NCBI RefSeq assembly: GCF_026914185.1
Contig: NC_070575.1
Location: forward strand, 2,935,001 to 2,999,000
Source of the DNA: Puccinia triticina
Lineage: Eukaryota; Basidiomycota; Pucciniomycetes; Pucciniales; Pucciniaceae
Direction: 5' to 3'
Length of the DNA stretch: 64,000 bases
Position numbers and translations under genes: made by a program. This document shows, piece after piece, positions 18,016 to 29,330 of the stretch; position 1 is the stretch's first letter; each line of letters opens with the position of its first letter. A model generated the notes under the pieces. The model had not been told where the DNA came from. It made no database searches and saw only the letters and a program-made list of their open reading frames with translations.

Positions 18016-21000
18016 ATGCCCCCGAAGAAATTTTCTCAACTCAAAGAAGTCTGTGTTTGTGTTACGCATGGCTGCTCATGTTTCACCCACCTAGAGGATG
18101 GTGTCATTCAGCCTGGCGTCAAGCTGACCCTAAATGTTGTCAAAATGCATTGTCTTGATGATGAAATGGCCAAGATTCCTGCTTCTTCATCCTACGCAAC
18201 CGCTGATCAGAGTTCTCCCTTGGTCGACCACTTGGACTGCCTTTCCCTTGAATCACACCAATCTAGTATTCCTATCCGGGACCTGAGTAGCGCTGCTTTT
18301 ACTCCTCCGGTTGTCAATGCGTGTAAGTTCAGAATATCATTTTTTGGGTTTGTTAAGGATAATCTTGTCTGAAGAAATATAATTGCTACACTTTTCATTA
18401 GCTCCCAGGCACCGCCCGCATATTGCTTCATCATCTACCTCTCTTTGCTGCAAGACGCCCTTGCTAGATGTTGCAAGTGATGCGATGACCTATGACTGCA
18501 GTGCGCACTATTTCTTCCTGTGACATGCATATGATATTCACGTCATTCCTTTTACAACAGGTTCTTTATACTCTTTTTTGCTTCAAACGGCCAGCTCAGC
18601 CACTGTTCATACTGCCCTTGTTGCAGCCATCTTATCTATTGTTAAACACCTATTGAATGCCTCAACCACGTGGTTCCTGAAATCTCAAAAAGATCTTTAC
18701 CATATCTTACTTAGCTCTCTAAATACTCCAGTAACCGAACTGCCCTTTCTTAAACAAGCTCTGGTCAACAAAGTACCAAACCAAATTGATACTATCATCA
18801 ATTGGATGCAGCTGGACCCAGCAATAACCAAGGTTGTTTGTTGCCAGCAGTGCTTTGCAATGTATGCTATCTCGGCAAATGTTCCACGCTGTTGTGCTCA
18901 TTGTACTTTCCCAGCCATTTTGGAGCCTGCTGATCCAATACAAAGATCAGAAACTTTACCCGGTGGCTCCAAAAACTTCACAAAGGAACACTTCCCAGAA
19001 GCTTTGGGTTCTGTCATCTCCAAAAGTTCCTCGAATGATCTGGATGTATGCGGTGCCCATCTATACAAGACTCGCGGCGTCAACAAACTTCCCACACAAA
19101 CATACGGATTTCAAAATCTTCACAATTGGCTCGCTAAACTGTTCTCTTGTCCTCACATAGAGGAGACTTTGGATCGGACGTCCACTCGCTCAAGATTGCC
19201 TTACAATCCTAGTGGCAAAATCAAAGACATTCACAATTCAAAAGCCTGGAAGGAGTTTCTTGGACTCAACGGCCAACAATTCACCGCATGCAGTGATAAC
19301 TTGACTTTCTGTCTCTACATCAATGCCATCAACCCGTATGGTCAAAGCGGAAAGAAAGCTTCAATCACGTTCCTCGTTTTGATTTGCTTGAGTCTTCCTT
19401 TTGAGTTGAGATCCTTACCTGAAAACGTCTTTCTAGCAGGGATTGCACCCGGGCCTCATGAACCCTCCCTCAAGCAAATAAATTGGATCCTTAGACCCCT
19501 GGTTCAGCAACTCAACACACTTTGGGACCCCGGCCTATGCCTCTCTAGAACACATCAGTACACCAACGGTCGCCACATTTGTGGCGCGCTTCTCACTTTC
19601 CTTGGGGATTTGCCTGCCGTTTGTTGTGCATTGGGGTTCTTGTCTGCTACTTCCACTTTCATGTTCTCATACTGCTTATTGACAAAAGATGAAATCGCCA
19701 ATTTCAACGCAGCAAGTTGGCCTTGGCGCAACACACCCGCTCATTGAATAGTGGCTTGCAAGTCTTGTGATGCCACGTCCGCCGCCGAGAAAGATGAGAT
19801 ATTTGAAAACCATGGCGTTCGCTATTCAGCCCTCTTGGAACTCAAATATTGGGACATTATCTCTTTTCATACTGTTGACTCAATGCATAATCTTCTACTT
19901 GGACTGCAGAAGTAGCACTGCAAGAGATTCTGGGCAATGTCGGATGAGAAAGATTTGCCTGAGCCTGAAGCTGTCAGTACTTGAGAACTCGTAGACCTTC
20001 TGGTTGGTGCCACCAAAAGTTGCCTCAAGCCAAGTGGACCCAACCCTCATTCCGAAGAAAATGACGCATTGGGTCTGGATTCTTTGTTTGGTGCTGGAGC
20101 GCAGGAGGATGATGTTCACTCTACTGATGATGAGTTTACTTTGACTGCAGAAGGAGGATGGACTGGAGATTGGACGCCACTATCTACCGCGCAGATTGCT
20201 ATTGACTCAGATGCATTAGCCTTTATCAACAAACATCTTCCTTGGATTCACATTCCATCTTGGATCAAGCAGGCATTGCCCGTGCTGGGTAAGGCTTTGC
20301 ATGGCAAAATTAAAGCAGACAAATGGCAAATCTTGTTCACTATTCAATTACCACTTATACTTCCCATGTACTGGCAAGCTCCAGATTCTCAACAGCTTTC
20401 TCTCCTGCACAACTTTGCTCATCTTGTTTCTCTGGTCAACGTTGGATTGAAACGACAAACAGATTCAGAACTCATTGCCAAGTATTGACACCATCTTCAG
20501 TCGTACCTCCAAACTAGTGTTTTTATTTTTGACAAACAACTTGCCCCCAACCATCACATGGCTATTCATCTTGCCGAATGTCTCGAGAAGTTTGGGCCTG
20601 TCAGATCCTGGTGGGCATTTCCACTCAAACGGCTCATGGGCCGAATCCTCCGAGGTTGTCATAACAATCACATTGGTTAGTAGACTCACTCAGATGTGCT
20701 GCTTCAGAAAAGTTGCTCACACATCCTCTTAACCTGCGCAGGCAAATTGGAAGTCACGTTTCTAAATTCATTTTGCCGGCTTGGAAATCTCAGGGTTCTA
20801 TTAAATTCCGACCGCCTGCCAGAAGACCTGAAACCATTTGTTGCCCAACTACAAACTTGTTCCAAACCTGCACCCAGATGTATTCCTAAATCAGTTAATC
20901 CCCGTTGACAGGCTCAGATTCTATCGCCAAAATTGTTCTCTCAATTGATCGCACAAATCAATAGTATCAGGAGCTCGGGCGACAATTGCGTCTATGTTGC

Positions 21001-21060
21001 TTTGAGCAAGTGGAAGCCTACAGACAAGCTCAAGAGGATTGCTCCTTTCAATTGTTGAGT
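18016..21060 (+). pseudogene. Tnp2-type (CACTA-like) transposase, inactivated
   Basis: Exon 1 (18016-18322) has a Cys/His N-terminus (VCVCVTHGCSCFTH, GVIQPGV). The intron 18323-18401 is GTAAGT to TTAG. The main exon starts near 18561. It shows the family marks in order: a Cys-rich CCQQCFAMY, CGAHLY, then PENVFLAGIAPGPHEPS, GDLPAVCCALGF, DSMHNLLLGLQK, and after 20480 PNHHMAIHLAECL, FGPVRSWWAFP and NNHIG. A GT-AG intron (about 20676-20741) leads to SFCRLGNLRVLL. The reading frame is continuous except for stops at 19745, 19913, 19982 and 20486. Where the family usually has an Asp before NP, this copy reads INAINPYG, so a catalytic Asp may be lost. Family assignment is from remembered motifs. Element ends were not found. 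Confidence 0.75.
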
Positions 21061-21585
21061 GGAATTTCTTCAATCCGTACATGTCAAACCTGACTTAACT
21101 TATGATTCACATGCAGTCAGCCTCAACAACTGTATTATTTAATTCAGAGTTGCTGCTTCAACAGCTGAAACATCCTTTGGTGGGATCAAACAGATTTTGA
21201 AGCACAAGAGAATCACCCTTGAGAAGCAAACACACACCGACACCTGGCTTGTAGTCAGTCAATTTTGAGCCATACCACCCAATGTTGCCCATCCTTTTGC
21301 AAGTCTCAACCACTACCACCTTCAATCGGCTCTCTGCTACCTTAAAACTGAGGAGCCGTGAGTCATTCATATAGAGGACGTCACCGCTCATTGCGCTTGG
21401 ATCCAGTACCAAGCCAAAGAAATCTTGACCACATTTGATCAAGACTGTATTGCACTTGTTTCTTTGGATCAATAAGACATACTAGCGCCCAGAATCCTAA
21501 ACATCAATCAGCCAATTCATGTTCCTCCTTTTTTCATTGCTTGTCTTAAGAAACATATAACACTATCTCCAGCTCAATTTCCGAT
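21061..21585 (+). other. Tail of the Tnp2 region, no clear gene
   Basis: Sequence between the last recognisable transposase exon and the kinase. A 104-codon open frame on the minus strand (21472-21158) has no recognisable motif and no splice context, so it is not called. Confidence 0.35.
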
Positions 21586-22549
21586 ATGGTTTCAATTACA
21601 AATCTGAATGGTTACCTTCTCCCAGGCAGCTCACTTTGCCTACATTCAATTCTTGGAAGCGGCGCATACGCTGATGTGTATTGAGCATATTCAAGTAAGT
21701 ATTGTCTCTTGATTTTGCATTCTCATTAGTTATCAGTGAGATTAATCTTCAATATCTTCAGTTTTACCTTCTGAACCAGTCACCCGGGCCACCAAGGTTA
21801 TCCGCAAGGACTGTACACTGTTGAACTTTGCTATCCAACATGAAATTGAAAAGCACTTTTGGGTCTCCGCTCATCCAAACGTGCTTACACTTCTCCAAAC
21901 AATCAAAATCCAAAGCACAACATTTCTTGTCTTTCCTTACGCACCAAACGGTATGCTTGCAGATCAAGTGTTTGTCTATCAGCACTTTGTCCAACACCCT
22001 GAGCACATCAAACGTGTCTTCACTCAAATCATCTTGGCCATCAACTTTTGTCACTCAAATGGAATCGCTCACTGCAATATCAAACCTGAAAATATCTTAT
22101 GCGGCTATGATCAAATATTCGTCGCTGATTTTGGTCTTGCATTGGATCAACCTTATTGCTCACAGTTTGTTCGAGGTACAAGAGCATACATGGGACCAGG
22201 TAAGTCTTGCAATTATTTATCTACATACTGCGGTCTTATGCTCAGTTGCTTCCTGCTGATTTACAAATCTAAACCAGAATGTCTTGGCGGTCTCATTGCT
22301 CCTGTGCCCTGCTACAATACTTTTGCAAATGATGTATGGTCTCTTGGGATAGTACTCCTCAACCTCATCTCTTCCAGACAACCATGGAATGAAGCAACAC
22401 TACTGGATGCGCAATTCTGTTGTTTTCTCTATCAAGCTAACCACATTACTGTCAACAATTCCTCACTTGAATTTGCTTTGGTTGTCAAAATGTTGTGTTT
22501 GGAAAAGCAACAAATGTTGGTCTCGCAGGTACTTCAACAGCTCTTGTAA
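21586..22549 (+). pseudogene. Ran1-like Ser/Thr protein kinase, inactivated
   Basis: Exon 1 from the ATG at 21586 has a glycine loop (LGSGAYADVY) and then an in-frame TGA at 21682-21684. The intron 21695-21761 is GTAAGT to TTCAG. Exon 2 has the Lys in ATKVIRK, HPNVLTL and a catalytic loop reading HCNIKPENIL instead of HRDxKPEN, so the catalytic Asp is Asn. DFG is kept (ADFGLAL). The intron 22200-22277 joins YMGP to ECLGG, giving the APE-type segment, followed by NDVWSLGIVLLNL and PWNEA. The last features recall fungal Ran1/Ksp1 kinases. The N-lobe start is short. Probably a captured or duplicated host gene copy. Confidence 0.65.
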
Positions 22550-22689
22550 TGATGCTCTGCACCATGCTCATTTGTATAATTTTTCCCTTGTTTCTCTGAT
22601 TGTTTGCTGCTCAATTTTCTTTTATACATCATGCCCAATGTAAACTAAGACATATTTGATCATCAATTGCCTTCTTAACCAGTTGGATA

Positions 22690-23215
22690 AAAATTTCTTA
22701 CCTCAGCAGATGAATAAAACATTAGTTGAATAATATTTGAATATGATTCTTCAATCTATTATCTTCTATAGTACAAGCTGTACCACTTGTGACTGAAAAT
22801 GTGCTTAACCAGCCAAAGATGTGCCAAAATGGCTTTTTCAAGAGGTTTTCTCAAGATCACTTATCTTTCTGCTGTCACAAGAGGAATGATGAATGTTAAA
22901 TACAATTCTTCATTAAATTATCTTCATTTTGCATGCATGAGAATCTCAGTTGGGCCACTTACAGCTGTGTAATTGTGGTTAACAAGCAAAAATTGAGCCA
23001 AAATGGCTTACTTAAGTGGTTTTCTCAAAAATTGTTCATAATTTCACGGTTGCAGGAGGAATTATGAATGTTAAATATGATTCTTGATTCAATTATCTTC
23101 ATTTTGCATCCATGGGAATCTCAGTTGAGCCAATTACGGCTGTTTCATTGTGGTTAGCGAGCCAAAATTGAGCCATAATGGCATTTTTGAGTGGGTTTCT
23201 CAAAATTATTCATCA
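22690..23215 (+). repeat. 174-bp satellite, short array (about 3 copies)
   Basis: The anchor GCCAAAATTGAGCC (or a variant) occurs at 22812, 22986 and 23161, so the spacing is 174-175 bp. Monomers share CAAGAGGAAT, ATGAATGTTAAATA and TTTTGCATGCATG-like parts with the array at 30815-32300. A GC palindrome (GCGGCTCCGCCGC) follows at about 23229. Confidence 0.75.
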
Positions 23216-24389
23216 CTAAAGAATAAGGCGGCTCCGCCGCTGCAATGATAATATCCTTGAAGTGGCCAACCCTGTATACGGCCCCACAGGGTCACCCCCA
23301 CCCCCCTCAGATCTGGAAACCTGCCTCATGATCATAGCTGTGTGTATCAGACCCACTTGCACCTCACTCATCAAGGCCCACCAGTAAAATCAATTGCTTA
23401 ATCCACCCAGGGAATCAATTTGCCCATATTGTGGTATCATAATTCCTCAAACTTAACGTCTCCATAATGTGGTACAACACACCTTACATTTCAAAGATGC
23501 TAATCTATTCATCAATTTCTCCAATCTCCAATCTCCAACCCAAACACCTGTTACAAAAACCAGAACTCAAAACCATTCAGTCCAATCTTCTGGCATAACT
23601 CAAATCCCAGAATAAATCATCCTCTTTTGAGGTTATTGGGAATCTGTTACAAGCTGATTGTTATCTTCATTTTTACTCTTGCAACTCACTTCAAACCCCA
23701 TTTCCTCCCAGTACTGAAAGTGAAAGAACCCATGGAGGATTGCAGGCCACACAGTTCAGATCAATGGAACCCTTACCACCAGTTTCATCAAGGATGTTTA
23801 CAAGGTGGCTCTACTGCTTGTAATGATGTTGAATTGACACAACATGAGAGTTCATCTGTGTGGACCTGGATTTCCACTGATGCAAGACTTGCATCAGGCA
23901 CAATCAAGCTATCTTCATGTATCACCTCAAATTTCCAAGCATTATTGCCATATCTCTTTCTGACTTGTCAAATTTTGGTCCAAAATTGCCCAGATCTAAC
24001 CACCAAGATTTTTGCAACCTTCAATGGAGTCAAATTGAAGTCAACAGTAAATTGACTAATAAGGCATGGAATGCAAATAACAATTCATGTGAAGGGGTGT
24101 AAAGAAACAAAATATAGATGAGCTGACTGGTGAGCACAGTCAAGACCCAGCCAGCTGACCTTATATACAAATGCAAAAAAAAAAGAAAAGAGAAAACAGA
24201 AAACCAAGATTAAATAAAGAGAGATCAAGAAGAGTCGGCCCACTGAAACAGGGCTCACCCCGTCCCCAATGGCCAGCCATACTACTGCTTGAGCTGGAGA
24301 TCATAGTTTCTGAAGTTTTTGGATCAAGTCTGGCGGACGTGTTGGGGGTCAACCAAGGCCGATACGGGGTCTGCGTCTTGCCCCCACTG
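23216..24389 (+). other. Intergenic stretch, no supported gene
   Basis: Contains the GC palindrome near 23229 and a 142-codon open frame at 23627-24055 (start LLGICYKLIVIFIFTL) with no recognisable domain or splice signals. 24130-24165 has partly inverted CAGCTGAC/GTCAGCTGG words. A purine-rich A/G run covers 24168-24240. Nothing else supported. Confidence 0.35.
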
Positions 24390-25101
24390 TTGCACAATTC
24401 CAAAGAAGTAAATCTTCCCATTTCAAGTTCAAGGGCAAAGCTGATGAGGCTTGCCGTCGTTGTATCTGCTGGTACATGGTCAAATACCATCCGGTCTAGG
24501 CATTGTTGAGCCATCCAAAGGCCAAGAAGATGACATGGAGGGATTGAAGGGCTGGCTTCCTTGGTTTTATAGCCCAAGGAATGAGGTAGGGCTGCCGCTG
24601 CCGGGCTTGGTGGCTGGAGGACTCTGTGGACTGACTTGCATGCCACTCTCAAACTGGCAGGTGGAAAAGAGCGTGTTGAGAAGCGCATTATAAATAGTTG
24701 GCTGAGCTTCTGCTGTCTGTTCAGCCACCCAATAAGCTGCATTGCTCTCACTCACTTCGTCCTTTTTCCTTCTTTCCAGGAGTATTGGTCGCTGACAAAT
24801 ATTATGGATGATAGAGCCATAAGTTATGATGTTGCGTTTGAATCCAGCATGGTTCATCAATGAATTTATCAATGGTGTGCTGACCGCAGCCAAGTTTGAG
24901 GAGGATGTTGTGAAGGATTGTGAAGCTGAAGATGTTGGGCTTGACGTGTATGTCCTCAAAGCGTTTGAGGTGGGTGAGGACCTTGTTGATGACGGGGTGC
25001 TAGAAGCGGAAGTTTGAGTTGAGGAAGTGGCTGAGGGTGGAGATTTTTGGGATGAGGCAGTCAGCGAGGGACTCGATCAAGCTGTGGGCGCGCTTGAGCA
25101 T
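24390..25101 (-). pseudogene. Pentatricopeptide-repeat (PPR) protein fragment, broken
   Basis: Read on the minus strand. From an ATG at 25101 the peptide is MLKRAHSLIESLADCL; after an in-frame TAG come VINKVLTHLKRFEDIH and VKPNIFSFTILHNILLKLG. The match then moves to another frame: LINSLMNHAGFKRNIITYG and AQPTIYNALLNTLFS. In a third frame follows FDHVPADTTTASLISFALEL. The helix-turn-helix pieces with xxPNxxxxxxLLxxL spacing are typical of PPR repeats, which bind organelle RNA. At least one stop and two frame changes make a working protein unlikely. Unspliced introns could account for part of this. Confidence 0.5.
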
Positions 25102-25724
25102 CTAATGCCAGAGGAGGGCAGATACGAGGGAGTTGATCCAACCAATTGGAAGCGGAAGCTTGTTACTCTCCCTGCAACTACTGCTACTCCGGAAGATTGG
25201 ACAAGCAGTTTGTCAATTGCCACCAGACTGCTATCCAGGTTGCTCCCAATACAGCTGCTGATATGGAATGTCATATGGTTCACTGGTGAATTAGTCTCAT
25301 GCTCCCAAAAAATAGTTTGAAAAAGTAAATATATCTAATGATGCTGAAGAATCCTGAGACATGGCATTCTAAGTCTGATCCTCAACCATCAGATTGGCAA
25401 ATAGAAATCCGTCGAGTTGAAGGCAAGAAGGTGCGGCCACCTGTTTGGAGGTTGAAAGTACAGCACTTTGCCCAAGACCCACAAATTGATACACATGTTC
25501 ATGAGGTTTCAGTTGTCTGGAGGCCACCAATCTCGTGTCAGTGTGTCCTCTTTTAGGCAAACTCATGGGGGATGGGTGATTGCTTACCAGTCAGATATAC
25601 CTCATCTGCTTCCATTCTATGGTAATCTGCTTTTGTAGATAAGGTGGGATGAACTTGTGGGTGTAGCGGTTGAGTTTGAGAGCAATCTTTGAAAGCTTAC
25701 GGATTAGTATCAGTCTGGGGAAAA

Positions 25725-26352
25725 GCACTGCAGATCTTCCTGCTCGCCAAGGCCCCCGCTAAGCTGCCCTTCCTGCTCGAAGACACCAGCCAGCCCGTCA
25801 ACCTGCTCCCCAAGGAGGGCAAACAGTTCGTGACCGTTGGCACCAATACCCGCTTGGATAACGGAGTCCTCGACCTCCAAGTAAGTTATAAGCCAAAAAA
25901 AAAAAAAAACAACTGAGCTGACCAAGATGGTCCCCGCCCCAGACACCAGTCAACCAAGCAATCTTCAGGGTGCAATCGCGCGTATGCAACCTGTTCCGCC
26001 GCTTCCTAGACAACAAGGGGTTCATTGAGATCCACACGCCCAAGATCCAGGGCGCGGCGACAGAGTCCGGCGCAAGCGTCTTCAAGCTGGGCTACTTCGA
26101 GCGGAACGCCTTCCTGGCCCAGTCGCCCCAGCTGGCCAAGCAGATGGCCATTGCCGCTGACTTCGAGCGCGTCTACGAGATTGGCCCCATCTTTTGGGCC
26201 GAGAACTCAAACACCTATCTTCACATAAGTTGAGTCCCCCCTCTGGCCCCTACACGCTGTGAGAGAGACTGATGGGTGTGTGTGTGTGTACAGCCGATTT
26301 CATTGGGCTCGATCTTGAGATGGCCATCAACAAACACTACCACAACCTTTTG
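25725..26352 (+). pseudogene. DPS1-like: Cytoplasmic aspartyl-tRNA synthetase fragment
   Basis: The first piece (25725-25889) reads LPFLLEDTSQPVN and NTRLDNGVLDLQ. A GTAAGT to CCCCAG intron with an A-run follows to about 25942. The second piece reads [48 protein letters not shown] and [14 protein letters not shown]. These are the class II motif 1 and 2 regions of eukaryotic AspRS, which charges tRNA-Asp. The next donor reads ATAAGT where GTAAGT is expected (about 26226), and the third piece (FIGLDLEMAINKHY) ends near 26352. The anticodon-binding domain and motif 3 are absent. The introns are kept, so this is a DNA-level duplication, not a retrocopy. Confidence 0.8.
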
Positions 26353-26599
26353 ATTTATCAAGCCAAGTGCGTCATTATGATAGCAAGGTATTTTACAACT
26401 TGCATATAAAATTAGCTGGCCACGTTGAGTAATTGTGATAAGAGCAACCTAGTCTGACACAATGAAAAGGGTCTTGTTGGCAACGCCTAGACCGTCAATG
26501 CTTGCCGCGCAGGTCAGAGGGATGGGAGGGGCATGGCGGTGGCATAGTTTTCAAGGCAGGAAGAATGTGGTGGTCAAGTGCGCTGGTGGAGTCTGGTGG

Positions 26600-27080
26600 A
26601 TTGTGAGGGCTGGGCAAAGTAGTGCCGTATTGTCTATAAAAAGAGGCTGTTGACTCGCTCGTTTGTCCCCCAGGGCGTCCTCTGCTGCTGTACTTCCAGC
26701 GTGCGGTTTGTCCTCAACCCCCTCCGCTGTTGCACTTGCACAGTTTGAGGGGCTAAAGAGTGGGCCCCCCACTGGTCTCCAGCCTTTGCTGTGGGCCGGG
26801 GGCCTTCAAGTCCATCACTTTTGACTCATGCGCTTGACGCGCGCTGGGTGTTGCGCCTGTGGGCACGGCTTTGCCAATGTTGGAAGGCTGGTTGAGGTTA
26901 TCATAAGATCACTTTTTTTATGTTATTTGGGAGGGAAATTTGTGGTCTTTTTTGCCTTTTTGTAACCTGAGGAAAACCTTGATTTTTTTTTTTTTTTTTT
27001 GTGTATTTGTAGGGGGAACCCTTGATCTTATGTTTTTTTAATTGTGGAAAATTTGTCTCTTTAATAAACTTGGATTTCAC
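26600..27080 (+). repeat. TATA-bearing repeat unit, copy 1
   Basis: TATAAAAAG at 26635-26643, then CCGCTGTTGCACTTG about 80 bp on, a C-run and GGGCCGGGGGCCTTC, long T-runs, GGGGGAACCCTTGA and TTTAATAAACTTGGATTT near the end. The same order of blocks occurs at 41050-41550. It looks like a promoter-to-poly(A) unit such as a solo LTR, but no target duplication was found. Confidence 0.5.
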
Positions 27081-27762
27081 TGTTGCAAGAGGAATGATGG
27101 ATGTGAATTATGATTCTTCATTTAATTATAATCCAAGTTTCTTAAATCCACACAAATGTGGAAACCTAGATCTAAGTTTTGGCATATTTTGGATTTAGAA
27201 ATCACAAAACAGAAGAGCACACAATTTAGATAATACACACAGCTGTTGAAAATATCCCCAAAGACCCGAAGGCCCTATGGATGACCCTCCAGCTGTGCAA
27301 GAGCAAAAAGCAAAAAAGGGCCAGTTGTGAAAGACTCTGTGAAAGAGCTGTCAAGGAGGGGCCTAATCAAGCAACTAGGGGGCTTCCAGGGAGGGGGTGG
27401 ACAAAACCGGAACCCCTGAGGGACACTTCTGCTTGAAATGGTTCCCTCCTTATATACCCACTCAATCTTGTCACTGGGTACAATCCAGCCGCACTTCTTG
27501 CCATGGCTATGCCTTTGCCAGCTCAATTCAACAGTACAGATAAAACCAGCCCTGCACCGTCTCCACCGCCTCGGAGTTGCCTTGTTGAACTTCACTTGCA
27601 TCCCGGCGAGACAACGAAGGCCCTGCCCAAGAGAATCTTCTCACCCCCAAATCAAAATTTTCACTGTTACCCAGGGCACACCTCTACACCGCAACACCGC
27701 TGCCACACTCCCCCGTTTCCACGTTAAATACACGCCTCATCGCTGCCGCCCCGCCGTCTCCC
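27081..27762 (+). other. Intergenic stretch
   Basis: One partial 174-bp satellite-like piece (GTTGCAAGAGGAATGATGG at about 27083). Open frames on both strands at 27275-27809 are Pro/Arg-rich and show no domain. No gene supported. Confidence 0.35.
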
Positions 27763-28101
27763 TTGCCAAGCTTCCACCCATTCTGGCCAAACAGCGGTCA
27801 GGGCTGTGACGATAAAGTGATGCTCAAAATGACCCCACACACCCACTATGCAACCAGGAGAATCAAACGATCCAGGAGCTTCTGGCGGAGGGAGTTCACC
27901 GTTTGTGCGGCAGCCAACAAAAAAGTGACCCTTGCCAGTAGTGAGACTGAGGTCATTCACTGTCCGTATGAGTCCGGCTGTACGGCCGATTACTCGGGCA
28001 CTTTTGTGACACATTCGCCGCACAATTTTGTTGACCTGCCAGACTTGTTAAAGGCTGCAAATAGCCAAAACAAATCCTGCCATTACTGTGACCCTGTCTA
28101 G
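27763..28101 (+). CDS. Small hypothetical protein with Cys pairs
   Basis: 112 codons from the ATG at 27763. The C-terminal half has CPYESGC and later CHYC, which could bind a metal. The N-terminal part is basic (RRIKRSRSFWRREF). I do not recognise it. There is no splice context or homology evidence, and the neighbours are repeats, so it may be a chance frame. Confidence 0.2.
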   Translation: MPSFHPFWPNSGQGCDDKVMLKMTPHTHYATRRIKRSRSFWRREFTVCAAANKKVTLASSETEVIHCPYESGCTADYSGTFVTHSPHNFVDLPDLLKAANSQNKSCHYCDPV

Positions 28102-28269
28102 CGGGGACCTGAGCGCCCTTGTCTCTAGCTCTAAGCTTCATAACTGGACGGCCTCAGATGCCCCAACCCATCAAATCCATGACCAAAAGACAAAAAATAG
28201 TCGGCGCAGTCAAAACGGCGGCTGAACGTACCACTCATTGAGATCCCTCCCCCCCCCGACACCCACTCC

Positions 28270-29330
28270 TTTCATTGACTCTCCTCTTGATGGCCAGATG
28301 TACTGGCCATCAAGGAGAGTATGTACTTCTTTTGCTGAACGCTCTGTTCCAGTCATTGAGGGGAGTACACTCCCCTCAATACCGGAACAATCCAGTTCTC
28401 AATGAAAGCTCTGTTCTGGTCATCAAGGGGAGTACACTCCTCTGGAACAATCCAGTCTTTGAGGGGAGTACACTCCTTTTGATGACCGGAAAAATCCGGT
28501 TCTCAATGAACGCTCTGTTCTGGTCATGAAGGGGAGTACCCTCCTCTCGATGACCAGAACAATGCAGCCATTGAGGGGAGTACACTCCTCTCGATGACTG
28601 GAACAATCCAGTCTTTGAGGGGAGTACACTCCTCTTGATGACTGGAACAATCCAGTCTTCGAGGGGAGTACACTCCTCTCAATGACTGGAACAATCCAGT
28701 CTTTGAGGGGAGTACACTCCTCTCAATGACTGGAACAATCCAGTCTTTGAGGGGAGTACACTCCTCTCAATGACCGGAACAATGCGGCCATTGAGGTGGG
28801 TACACTCCTCTCAATGACCGGAACAATCCAGTCTTTGAGGGGAGTGAACTCCTCTCAATGACCGGAACAATGCGGCCATCGAGGGGAGTACACTCCTCTC
28901 AATGACAGGAACAATCCACAGTCATTGAGGGGAGGATGTACTTCTCTTGATGAAAGCTCTGTTCCGGTCATCAAGGGGAGCACACTCCCCTCGATAACCG
29001 GAACAGAGCGGCCATCAAGGGGAGTGCTTACTCCTCCTGATGACCAGAACAAACCAATGTACTCTTGATGACCAGTTTGCTCCGTTCATTGAGAGGAGTA
29101 AAAACTGCACCAATGTCCAAAACAAATTGGCCATTGAGGTGAGTTTGTACTTCTCTCCATGTCCAGAAGAAAATAGCATGCTCCTCTCAATGCCCGCAAA
29201 AGAGTGGCCATTTATAACGTGGTGAGTGGCTGTTACAACTTTCCAGCCAACACAAGAGCTGGTCCATCTTGATGGCAGGCTTGTTTTGGCCATCAAGAGG
29301 CAGGTACTGCTCCTCCTTGATGTGATGTCT
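28270..29330 (+). repeat. 44-bp palindromic minisatellite
   Basis: Units start GAGGGGAGTACACTCC at 28573, 28617, 28660, 28705 and 28749, about 44 bp apart, and more diverged copies fill the rest. Each unit holds the near-palindrome GAGGGGAGTACACTCCTCTC and the word TGACTGGAACAATCCAGTC, itself partly self-complementary. Open frames such as the minus-strand MFQSSRGVYSPQ series are by-products. Confidence 0.85.

Noticed and set aside
21158..21472. 104-codon minus-strand frame
   Set aside because: No motif, no splice context, and it lies in the tail of a plus-strand transposase region.
24161..24751. 196-codon minus-strand frame as one gene
   Set aside because: Only its middle part resembles PPR repeats. 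The end is a low-complexity Phe/Leu run from the A/G-rich tract, so it is treated as part of a broken PPR copy.
28376..29052. Minus-strand frames with repeated SSRGVYSPQ peptides
   Set aside because: They are translations of the 44-bp minisatellite in successive frames. No start context or domain.
28270..29330. CRISPR-like array
   Set aside because: Repeats are contiguous without unique spacers, and the window is eukaryotic (introns, LTR elements).
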